Positions 6,065 to 10,790 of a stretch of DNA of 10,821 bases are shown piece by piece. The stretch spans positions 86,268 through 97,088 of the forward strand of contig MU646387.1 in the NCBI GenBank assembly GCA_026770585.1, written 5' to 3'. Position numbers and translations under genes: made by a program. The stretch is from Baffinella frigidus (taxonomy: Eukaryota > Cryptophyceae > Cryptomonadales > Baffinellaceae). The first letter of the stretch is position 1. Every line of letters starts with the position of its first letter. Below the pieces are notes generated by a model. It worked only from the letters and a program-made list of their open reading frames with translations, ran no database searches and had not been told where the DNA came from.

Positions 6065-6310
6065 CCCCTAGACCCTACACCCTACAACGCGAACCCTCAC
6101 CCCTAAACCCTAAACCCTAAACCCTAAACCCTAAACCCTAAACCCTAAACCCTAAACCCTAAACCCTAAACCCTAAACCTTGAACTCCAAGCCCTAAACC
6201 CTAAACCCTAAACCCTAAACCCTAAACTCCAAACCCCAAACCCAGACCACTAAACCCTGACCCCTAGCCCCTAGCCCCTTGACCCTGAACCGTAGCCTCT
6301 AACCCTTAGC
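6065..6310 (-). repeat. CCCTAAA field directly after the 5087 gene
   Basis: This includes 11 perfect CCCTAAA units at 6101-6177 and five more at 6192-6226, flanked by drifted forms (CCCTACA, CCCCTAG, CTCCAAA). It is the longest unbroken run of exact units in the window. Orientation is opposite to the field at 985-1250. It starts at the stop codon of the gene. Confidence 0.95.
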
Positions 6311-6452
6311 CTCGAGTAATTCTTGACTCTCCATGGATCATTTTAGTTGCTCTTTTGTACTAGAGTGCCTGCGCTAAATGTATTTTATGGCGAGCCCAGA
6401 TATACTCAAACATAGCTGGTAACTCAAACCCCTGAACTCTTGAGCCGTGAGC

Positions 6453-6479
6453 AGTTACTTCCAGCGCTGGACGGGATGA
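6453..6479 (+). pseudogene. SYFRRW module, first trace
   Basis: AGTTACTTCCAGCGCTGGACG after an AG reads SYFQRWTG, then TGA. It matches the start of the longer copies at 6943 and 7441. Only the first eight codons survive. Confidence 0.45.
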
Positions 6480-6560
6480 TTGAGGGTTAGGCGTTCAATG
6501 GTTTTTATGGCGAGCCTCAAAAGTGTTTTATGGCGAGCCCAGATTTACTCGGGCTCTTGA

Positions 6561-6829
6561 CGTATTTATGGCAAGCCCATATTTACTCAGGCAGAGCTAG
6601 TAACCCTGATTGTATCACTCAACTCAAGTCTTAAGGGCCTATCTAGGACCTGTATCGAGAGTAATAAAGAAGAAGAAGAAGAAGAAGAAGAACACGAAGA
6701 ATTAACCTGCAACCCTTCACAGCTACTTCCGGTGCTGGACGTCGGCTGCCCGACAGCACAAGAAACAACGCTCCAACCGCCTAGCCCTCCACCCTCCACC
6801 CTCAACCCTCAACCCTCAACCCCGAACCC
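6561..6829 (+). other. open frame with Glu run across repeat modules
   Basis: A plus-strand frame without a start codon stays open for 89 codons, from after a TGA to a TAA. It reads YGKPIFTQAELVTLIVSLNS, then SLKGLSRTCIESNKEEE with eight Glu codons in all, then HEELTCNPSQLLPV. The middle segment from GGCCTATCTAGGACCTG to the GAA run recurs at 7149-7221 and is open in the same frame there. It overlaps a SYFRCW copy (6721-6780) in a different frame. It could be an exon with an acidic tract or chance openness of repeats. Confidence 0.35.
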
Positions 6830-7221
6830 TTAACCCGCAACCCTTATCCCCCAACCACCAACCATCAACCCCCTGAATAAATTTTATGGCGAGCCCATAT
6901 TTGCCAGGCAGAGCTAGTACCCCTGAAGCCCAAACTCTTCGCAGCTACTTCCGGCGGTGGACATCGGCAGTCCGGGAGCACAAAAAGCAACGCTCCAACC
7001 GCCTATCTCTCAGCCCTCACCCCCCCAACCCTCAACCCTCCAACGATATTTCATGGCGAGCCCGGATCTACACAGACAGAGCTAGTAACTTTGAACCCTG
7101 CACACCCCGGCCCTCAACCCACAGCTACTTCCGGGAGCACAAGGAGCAGGCCTATCTAGGACCTGTATCGAGAGTAACAAAGAAGAAGAAGAAGACGAAG
7201 AAGAAGAAGAAGAAGAAGAAG
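6662..7221 (+). repeat. two GAA microsatellites in a repeated context
   Basis: GAA runs at about 6668-6691 and 7179-7221 are both preceded by GGCCTATCTAGGACCTGTAT and CGAGAGTAA-AAA, and followed by an ACCCTTC-CAG acceptor-like site and a SYFRRW copy. The runs differ in length and carry single interruptions, so the module was duplicated and the microsatellite then changed. Confidence 0.85.
6721..6780 (+). pseudogene. SYFRRW module, copy at 6721
   Basis: After ACCCTTCACAG the frame reads SYFRCWTSAARQHKKQRSNR. It matches other copies with R to C and V to A changes. The second half (KHYMPWKAALADLN) is missing, and CCCTCAA repeats follow at once. Confidence 0.5.
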
Positions 7222-7224
7222 TAA
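6886..7224 (+). CDS. 112-codon frame with two SYFRRW modules
   Basis: An ATG-started frame: MASPYLPGRASTPEAQTL, then SYFRRWTSAVREHKKQRSNR, a Pro/Asn-rich linker from CCCTCAA repeats, a shortened SYFREHKEQ module, AYLGPVSRVT and a poly-Lys end from the GAA run. The second module has lost 21 bases in frame between two TCCGG repeats. The frame could be a small basic protein, but linker and tail are translated repeat, so this may be an open frame through exon remnants. The same MASP start and first module occur at 7384-7581. No family named; the aromatic-W spacing loosely recalls centrin-binding Sfi1-type repeats. Confidence 0.35.
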   Translation: MASPYLPGRASTPEAQTLRSYFRRWTSAVREHKKQRSNRLSLSPHPPNPQPSNDISWRARIYTDRASNFEPCTPRPSTHSYFREHKEQAYLGPVSRVTKKKKKTKKKKKKKK

Positions 7225-7239
7225 CCCTGAGCCCTTCGC

Positions 7240-7296
7240 AGCTACTTCCGGCGGTGGACATCGGCAGTCCGGGAGCACAAGAAAAAACGCTCCAAC
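7240..7296 (+). pseudogene. SYFRRW module, copy at 7240
   Basis: After GCCCTTCGCAG the frame reads SYFRRWTSAVREHKKKRSN, then CCCTCAA repeats. It is nearly identical to the copy at 6943. The second half is missing. Confidence 0.5.
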
Positions 7297-7383
7297 CGCC
7301 TAGCCCTCAACCCTCAACCCTCAACACTCAACCCTCAACCCCGAACCCTCAACCATCAACCATCAACCCTCTGAATACATTTT

Positions 7384-7581
7384 ATGGCGAGCCCAGATTC
7401 ACCAGGCAGAGCTAGTACCCCTGAAGCCCAAACCCTTCGCAGCTACTTCCGGCGCTGGACATCAGCTGTCCGGGAGCACAAAGAGCAAATCGCAGCGCGG
7501 AAGCACTACATGCCCTGGAAAGCTGCGCTCGCGGACCTCAACAGGCACCCCCCTCCTAAAGCTCGAAACTGTGCACCCTGA
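7384..7581 (+). CDS. 65-codon frame with the complete SYFRRW-KHYMPW module
   Basis: MASPDSPGRASTPEAQTL joins in frame to SYFRRWTSAVREHKEQIAAR and KHYMPWKAALADLNR, then HPPPKARNCAP and a stop. It is the only place where both halves of the module are together and intact. An ACCCTTCGCAG acceptor-like site sits before SYFRRW and CTCAACAG/GCACCC, a possible GC donor, after LNR. The two tryptophans are 20 residues apart with aromatic and basic residues between, as in helical repeat proteins that bind EF-hand partners; this is analogy only. Best reference copy of the family. Confidence 0.5.
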   Translation: MASPDSPGRASTPEAQTLRSYFRRWTSAVREHKEQIAARKHYMPWKAALADLNRHPPPKARNCAP

Positions 7582-7637
7582 ACCCTGAATCGTACACCCG
7601 AAACCCTAAATCCTACACCTGAAACCCTCAACTGAAC

Positions 7638-7675
7638 CTACATGTCTTGGAAAGCTGCGTTCGCGGATCTCAACA
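7638..7675 (+). pseudogene. KHYMPW half-module, copy at 7638
   Basis: Reads YMSWKAAFADLNRQ, matching the second half at 7507-7545. The first half is absent; CCCTAAA-like sequence lies on both sides. It ends CTCAACAG/GCAACC. Confidence 0.5.
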
Positions 7676-7802
7676 GGCAACCCTTTAAACCCTAAACTGT
7701 ACACCCTAAAACCTAAACCCTAAACCCTGAGACAGTTTGAGAGGCCGACCATCTGAGGGTCTAGGGTTTAGGGGTTACAGGTTTGGGTTCAGGGTTCAGG
7801 GT

Positions 7803-7844
7803 AAGGAGCAGACCGCAACCTGCAAGCACTACATGGACCTCCTG
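7803..7844 (+). pseudogene. KHYMPW half-module, eroded copy at 7803
   Basis: Reads KEQTATCKHYMDLL, then stop. It keeps KEQ-x4-KHYM but lost WKAALADLN. Bounded by GGGTTCAGGG repeats. Confidence 0.45.
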
Positions 7845-7893
7845 AGGGTTCAGGGGTTAGGGGTTAGGTTTGTTTTTGGTTAAGGGTTCAGGG

Positions 7894-7959
7894 TAAGGAG
7901 CAGACCACAACCCGCAAGCACTACATGCGGTGGAAGGCTGCCTTCGCGGACCTCAACAG
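7894..7959 (+). pseudogene. KHYMPW half-module, copy at 7894
   Basis: Reads KEQTTTRKHYMRWKAAF then ADLNR, all open. It keeps the tryptophan and all of WKAAFADLN. It ends CTCAACAG/GTTCAG, the only copy of this boundary with a GT donor-like site; others have GC or GA. Confidence 0.5.
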
Positions 7960-8090
7960 GTTCAGAGTTTAGGGTTTAGGGTTCAGGGTTCAGGGTGTTC
8001 ATAGTGTAGTGTTTAGGGTTCAGGGTTCAGGGTGTTCATAGTGTAGTGTTTAGGGTTCAGGGTTCAGGGTTCAGGGTTCAGGGGTGCGGC

Positions 8091-8151
8091 CTCGCATCCC
8101 GCAAGTACTTTTTCTCAACACATTGCAAGGCTCCACTGCCGGACCTCAACA
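8091..8151 (+). pseudogene. KHYMPW half-module, eroded copy at 8091
   Basis: One frame reads RKYFFSTHCKAPLPDLN, aligning with RKHYMPWKAALADLN but without the tryptophan. It ends CTCAACAG/ACCCC. The DNA similarity is clear at both ends. Confidence 0.4.
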
Positions 8152-8213
8152 GACCCCCCCCCCCGGGCGCCCCGACACCCTATTCACCCTACACCCGAAA
8201 CTCTTAACGAATC

Positions 8214-8398
8214 ATGCATGCCGTGGGAGGCTGCACTCGCGGATCTCATGGGGAAACGGTTTTAATTTAGAACTTTCGATTCAATGAAAATTACTACACG
8301 GATGCTTTAATATTACTAGTAAAACTCGTCATGTGTAGTAAATTTCATTGCCAGCAAGTTTTAAATTAAAACCGTTTCCCTGTGAGATTTCAACAGGC
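8214..8398 (+). pseudogene. KHYMPW half-module split by a MITE
   Basis: Bases 8214-8248 read CMPWEAALADL and break off within the codons for ADLN. After the element at 8249-8385, TTTCAACAGGCACCCC at 8388-8403 resumes the end seen at 7536-7550. The element therefore inserted into this copy after it was duplicated. Confidence 0.6.
8249..8385. mobile_element. 137-bp MITE inside a half-module
   Basis: The ends GGGAAACGGTTTTAATTTA (8251) and AAATTAAAACCGTTTCCC (to 8380) are inverted. The flanks GATCTCA (8242-8248) and GATTTCA (8386-8392) look like a 7-base target duplication with one change. The core AAAATTACTACAC..ATGCTTTAATATTACTA..GTGTAGTAAATTT is close to that of the MITE at 3500-3638. No coding capacity. 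Confidence 0.85.
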
Positions 8399-8407
8399 AC
8401 CCCCCCC

Positions 8408-8632
8408 CGGGAGTCCACTCGAGGCTGGAAGATGGAGTATTTCAAATGTGGGATTGTTGAATTTAGTACCAGTCACGGGCAGGCTTGGTCACGTTACTGG
8501 GGGAATTCCCCCAGTAACGTGACCAAACGCCCCTACTTGTGTGAAAATTACTACACCCACTTTTTTTTCTTCACTTGTAAAAGAACCCCAGTGTTAAGAT
8601 GGTCACTTTTCTAGCCTCGAGTGGGTTCCCAG
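8408..8632. mobile_element. 225-bp TIR element with a perfect central palindrome
   Basis: Outer ends GGGAGTCCACTCGAGGCTGG and, in reverse complement from 8632, GGGAACCCACTCGAGGCTAG are inverted. Inside, 8485-8526 is a perfect 42-base palindrome with no spacer (arms TTGGTCACGTTACTGGGGGAA). AAAATTACTACACCC at about 8544-8560 resembles the core of the MITEs at 3500 and 8249. It may be one element within another. Confidence 0.75.
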
Positions 8633-8654
8633 GCTTCACGCCAGTACAAGTACT

Positions 8655-8742
8655 TTTGAGTACACGAAAACTCCTCTACTTTGTGTTGTACTATTACTAA
8701 TGCGATGCAACCGTGTAGTACTTTTCGTTGCCACAGAAACCC
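8655..8742. mobile_element. worn MITE of the ACTACAC/GTGTAGT family
   Basis: Left ACGAAAACTCCTCTACTTTG and right GTGTAGTACTTTTCGTTGCC are imperfect inverses. The centre contains ACTATTACTA, as in the MITEs at 3500 and 8249. Ends are indistinct and no target duplication is clear. Confidence 0.55.
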
Positions 8743-8791
8743 TGGATCTTCAACCCTGAACCCTGAACCCTAACCCCAACCCCCAAACGGC

Positions 8792-9097
8792 AGCTACTTC
8801 ACAAAGCTCGAGAAGGCGGTGATGCCTGCGAAAGCAGTGATTCCTGCAAAGACGCATTCTCTCGCGTACGGACGCGGCCCCACAAGCGCCCCTGCCTGGT
8901 TCGCCTCCACACCCCCAAACCCCAAACCCCAAACCTTAATGCGGTCGGACTCTGTCTCATCACAGACTTCCCCTCACACCAACCCCTGCCGGACGCACTC
9001 GCTCGCGTACGGACAGGGGAGCACCAGCGCACCTGCGTGTTTCGCCTCCACACCCCCAATCCCTCAACCCGGACGCCACCCGCTCCCGCACCCCTAA
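8792..9097 (+). CDS. open frame joining SYF start to two THSLAYG units
   Basis: After an AACGGCAG acceptor-like site the frame reads SYFTKLEKAVMPAKAVIPAK, then THSLAYGRGPTSAPAWFASTP, a Pro-rich linker, SSQTSPHTNPCR, and THSLAYGQGSTSAPACFASTP, with a TAA at 9095. The first three residues and the boundary match the SYFRRW exons. The two THSLAYG units are 141 bases apart (47 codons), so tandem duplication kept the frame. A third unit lies at 9159 in another frame. Small, Ala/Pro/Ser-rich; no family recognised. Confidence 0.4.
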   Translation, partial: SYFTKLEKAVMPAKAVIPAKTHSLAYGRGPTSAPAWFASTPPNPKPQTLMRSDSVSSQTSPHTNPCRTHSLAYGQGSTSAPACFASTPPIPQPGRHPLPHP

Positions 9098-9158
9098 TGC
9101 TGCCCGGTGGATACACAATGCACTGATCACAGGCTTCACTGGTGCTAACCCCTGTCGA

Positions 9159-9213
9159 ACACGTTCGATTGAGTACGGACAAGGCCCCACGAGCGCCCCT
9201 GCCTGGGTTGCAC
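9159..9213 (+). pseudogene. third THSLAYG unit
   Basis: Reads TRSIEYGQGPTSAPAWVA, preceded by ANPCR as in unit 2 (TNPCR). It is out of frame with units 1 and 2 and runs into CACCCTACACC repeat. The peptide stays similar while the DNA has diverged. Confidence 0.45.
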
Positions 9214-9233
9214 CCTACACCCTTTCTACACAC

Positions 9234-9353
9234 TCTGCGGAAACCTTGAGGATTTAGAGTTCATGGGCACCGGGTTTAGAGTTCCTGGGTTACAGTTACG
9301 GATTTAGAGTTCATGGGTGCCCGTGAACTCTAAATCCGTAAGGTTTCCGCAGA
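9234..9353. repeat. nested inverted repeats
   Basis: Arms 9234-9270 and 9317-9353 (TCTGCGGAAACCTT then GATTTAGAGTTCA-GGGCAC) are inverses with about three differences. A second hairpin, 9297-9340, uses the right arm again: TACGGATTTAGAGTTCATGG faces its inverse. A further GATTACGGATTTAGAG copy starts at 9352. It may be a small fold-back element or a folded noncoding RNA; nothing separates these. Confidence 0.8.
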
Positions 9354-9432
9354 TTACGGATTTAGAGCTCTAAATTCGCAGGCACTCCGCGCATACGTCT
9401 GCGAGGAAAATCCTTAAAGTTAACTGTCCAAA

Positions 9433-9480
9433 GGTTAAGTTGACTTTTGATGGAAGGTCCGTAGTCCACCGTGCGGTACG
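9433..9480 (+). repeat. distant copy of the left flank of RAMEALWSAF copy B
   Basis: AAGTTGACTTTTGATG-AAGGT-CGTAGTCCACCGTG-GGTA matches 1893-1938 almost exactly. The RAMEALW part does not follow. So this piece moves or is copied independently of the module, in agreement with its inverted relative at 197-215. Confidence 0.75.
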
Positions 9481-9550
9481 TCTGCGGGGCTCTCGGACCA
9501 CAGACTCGGAGCCTCATAGACTGTCATGCGAACTCTAAACCCTACACCAG

Positions 9551-9598
9551 GTATGGAAAGACGGAGCACGGCAGCTGAGGGGGACTTGCACCTTCACT
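9551..9598 (+). pseudogene. YGKTEHG exon, deleted copy
   Basis: After an ACACCAG acceptor-like site it reads YGKTEHGS and then, after a deletion of about 20 bases relative to 9718-9780, EGDLH. The deletion shifts the frame and makes a TGA. It is followed by CCCTAGACCCC repeats. Confidence 0.55.
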
Positions 9599-9717
9599 CT
9601 GAACCCTAGACCCCAACCCAAACGCTGCACCCTACACCCTACACCCTACACCCTGAACCCCACACCCTACACCCCGCACCCTTCACCCTTCACCCTCAAA
9701 CCTGAACCCTAAACCAG
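9599..9717 (-). repeat. CCCTACA/CCCTTCA/CCCTGAA telomere-like stretch
   Basis: Drifted seven-base units fill the space between the two YGKTEHG copies and end CCCTAAACCAG immediately before the second. If both copies are exons, this is intron sequence or tandem-duplicated intron plus exon. Confidence 0.8.
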
Positions 9718-9949
9718 GTATGGCAAAACGGAGCACGGGAGTTCGTGGCACCGCTCAGAGTCAGAGGGGGACTTGAACCGCAATATGATGGATGCCCTGC
9801 AGTTCTGCCACGGACAGTTCGTCACCGAGCACGAGGTGATTCCTCCCGCCCCTGGTCTCCTGGTTACCGAGCGCTGGCTCGGCGCTGCAGATCAGCCAGA
9901 CGTTATGCACGAGTTCGAAAGGTTATACACGAGTTCGTTTCGAGGTTAG
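9718..9949 (+). CDS. YGKTEHG exon-like island, unknown protein
   Basis: From the CAG acceptor-like site at 9715-9717 one frame (first full codon at 9719) is open for 76 codons: YGKTEHGSSWHRSESEGDLN, RNMMDALQFCHGQFVTEHEV, IPPAPGLLVTERWLGAADQ, PDVMHEFERL, then satellite sequence and TAG at 9947. Composition is that of a folded soluble protein, rich in H, E and W. The partial copy at 9551 preserves its start. Natural coding probably ended or continued at PDVMHEFE, where a 23-bp satellite begins. Joined across the satellite, the frame would lead into STDALQDPMARADEV. No family recognised. Confidence 0.5.
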
Positions 9950-10033
9950 ACACGAGTTCGTGTCGAGGTTAGACACGAGTTCGTTTTGAGTTTATACACA
10001 AGTTCGTTTCGAGATTATACACGAGTTCGAAAG
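9902..10033 (+). repeat. six-unit tandem satellite, 20/23-bp units
   Basis: Units GTTA-x-CACGAGTTCG-TTCGAG: four of 23 bases (9922-10013), bordered by two of 20 bases ending GAAAG (9902-9921 and 10014-10033). Bounding the array with the short form suggests the array expanded inside a single original copy. The 23-base period does not keep a reading frame. Confidence 0.9.
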
Positions 10034-10082
10034 CACTGACGCCCTCCAGGATCCCATGGCGCGTGCCGATGAAGTCGCGCGG
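10034..10082 (+). pseudogene. DPMARADEV exon-like island, first copy
   Basis: In the frame running from GAGTTCGAAAGC at the satellite edge it reads STDALQDPMARADEVAR, then AACCCTGC telomere-like sequence. A second copy at 10138-10197 keeps DP-ARA-EEV. Likely continuous with the island at 9718 before satellite growth. Confidence 0.45.
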
Positions 10083-10137
10083 AACCCTGCATTGTTCAGC
10101 CCCGCATCCTGCATCCTAACCCTGAACCCTAACGCAG

Positions 10138-10197
10138 GTGAAGTATTGCATGGGGCGTCTCATGCTCCCGACAGATCCCGTAGCGCGTGCCGAAGAG
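10138..10197 (+). CDS. DPVARAEE exon-like island, second copy
   Basis: After an AACGCAG acceptor-like site the frame reads VKYCMGRLMLPTDPVARAEE. It ends GAAGAG/GTTGCC, a GT donor-like site at 10198. The first copy continues into VAR; here VAR is found 307 bases on, after the telomere-like stretch, at the start of the 10505 island. Confidence 0.45.
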
Positions 10198-10504
10198 GTT
10201 GCCAACCCTAAACCCTTGACCCTGAACCCTGAACTCCAAACCCTGAACCCTGAACCCTAAACCCTCATCTCTAAACCCTGAACCCTGAACCCTAAACCCT
10301 CAACCCTTAACCTTGAACCCTTGACCCTGAACACTCAACCCTTCACACTAAACCCTTCACACGAAACCCTAAACCCTGAACAATAAACATCAAACCGTAA
10401 ACCCCAACCCCTAACCCCTCAACCCCAACCCCCAAACCCCAACTCCCAAACCCCCAAACCCTAAACTCCAAACCCTAACCCCTAAACCCTAAACCCTAAC
10501 CCAG
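10198..10504 (+). other. putative intron made of telomere-like repeats
   Basis: It starts GTTGCC and ends CTAACCCAG; between them are about 40 drifted CCCTAAA/CCCTGAA/CCCTCAA units. Removing it joins ARAEE to VARTPPEIAP in phase 0, reproducing the ADEVAR of the copy at 10034-10082. Both borders follow GT-AG. The alternative is a repeat insertion with a short echo of the flank (GTTGCCAACCC versus GTCGCGCGG). Confidence 0.45.
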
Positions 10505-10573
10505 GTCGCGCGGACGCCACCCGAGATCGCGCCACCCCCGGCGTGTGCCTGGAACCCCGAAGAACCTGAGGAG
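10505..10573 (+). CDS. ACAWNPEEPEEV exon-like island, first copy
   Basis: Directly after CCCAG, the frame reads VARTPPEIAPPP then ACAWNPEEPEE and reaches GAG/GTTTCT, a donor-like site. The 12 codons for ACAWNPEEPEEV recur at 10696-10731 with four base differences, all synonymous. That pattern supports selection on the peptide. Proline- and acid-rich; no family recognised. Confidence 0.5.
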
Positions 10574-10695
10574 GTTTCTACACCCCACGCCCCACTCCTT
10601 TTTGTCCCCAGAGCCTGAAGCCTACACCCGAAACTTGATACCCGAAACGCTACACCCGAAAACCGAAAACCGGAACCGGAGGAGGTCCGCCCCTG
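10574..10695. other. spacer between ACAWNPEEPEEV copies
   Basis: Mostly drifted repeat: CTACACCCGAAAC units at about 10621-10665 and CCCCACGCCCC-like sequence. No frame of interest. If both flanking islands are exons this is a short intron, but no clean AG precedes the second copy. Confidence 0.4.
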
Positions 10696-10728
10696 GCGTG
10701 TGCGTGGAACCCCGAGGAACCTGAAGAG
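10696..10728 (+). CDS. ACAWNPEEPEEV exon-like island, second copy
   Basis: Reads GGGPPLACAWNPEEPEE and ends GAAGAG/GTCACC, again a GT donor-like site. Unspliced, the frame runs on as VTCQGSHLGQLASASA to a TGA at about 10778. See the first copy for the synonymous-change argument. Confidence 0.45.
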
Positions 10729-10772
10729 GTCACCTGCCAAGGCAGTCACCTCGGACAGTTGGCTTCGGCGTC

Positions 10773-10790
10773 CGCGTGACCGGTCACGCG
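10773..10790. repeat. 18-bp perfect palindrome
   Basis: CGCGTGACCGGTCACGCG reads the same on both strands. It sits near the window end, so any larger element is cut off. Role unknown. Confidence 0.7.

Larger units (their letters stand above)
6383..7430 (+). repeat. dispersed TTTATGGCGAGCCC repeat, seven copies
   Basis: The block TTTATGG-GAGCCC-AGATTTACTCAGGCAGAGCTAGTA-CC recurs at about 6383, 6502 (short), 6526, 6564, 6882, 7049 and 7380. Reading frames differ among copies because of small indels. The copies at 6564 and 7049 read GKP-FTQAELVTL or GEP-STQTELVTL; those at 6882 and 7380 read MASP followed by PGRASTPEAQTL, which joins in frame to the SYFRRW module. Whether the block is coding or is a repeated intron border is unclear. 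It always lies upstream of a SYFRRW copy or of telomere-like sequence. Confidence 0.75.
7570..8090. repeat. telomere-like field with an orientation switch near 7740
   Basis: CCCTAAA and CCCTGAA forms up to about 7731 give way, after a 25-base unique spacer, to GGGTTTAGGG and GGGTTCAGGG forms. At 7978-8060 a roughly 45-base unit (GGGTTCAGGGTGTTCATAG followed by TGTAGTGTTTA) is repeated in tandem. Exon-like half-modules at 7638, 7803 and 7894 sit inside the field. Confidence 0.85.

Noticed and set aside
6384-7224. Sfi1 or IQ-motif protein as a firm annotation.
   Set aside because: Only Trp/aromatic spacing and basic character are similar; copies are short, scattered and mostly broken. Kept only as an analogy.
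8799-9233. Minus-strand frame of 144 codons through the THSLAYG units.
   Set aside because: Composition follows from GGTTTGGGG-type repeat (GVWGLG), and unit-to-unit conservation is better explained by the plus frame.
9745-9972. Plus-strand 75-codon frame with ATG at 9745.
   Set aside because: It is Arg-rich and overlaps a frame starting after the CAG at 9717 that is preserved in a second copy and has a more protein-like composition.
9902-10033. CRISPR array.
   Set aside because: Units of 20-23 bases are directly adjacent with no unique spacers; it is a simple satellite in eukaryotic-looking DNA.
10489-10749. Minus-strand 86-codon frame at the right end.
   Set aside because: It is largely translated telomere-like repeat, and the synonymous pattern of the ACAWNPEEPEEV copies supports the plus strand.
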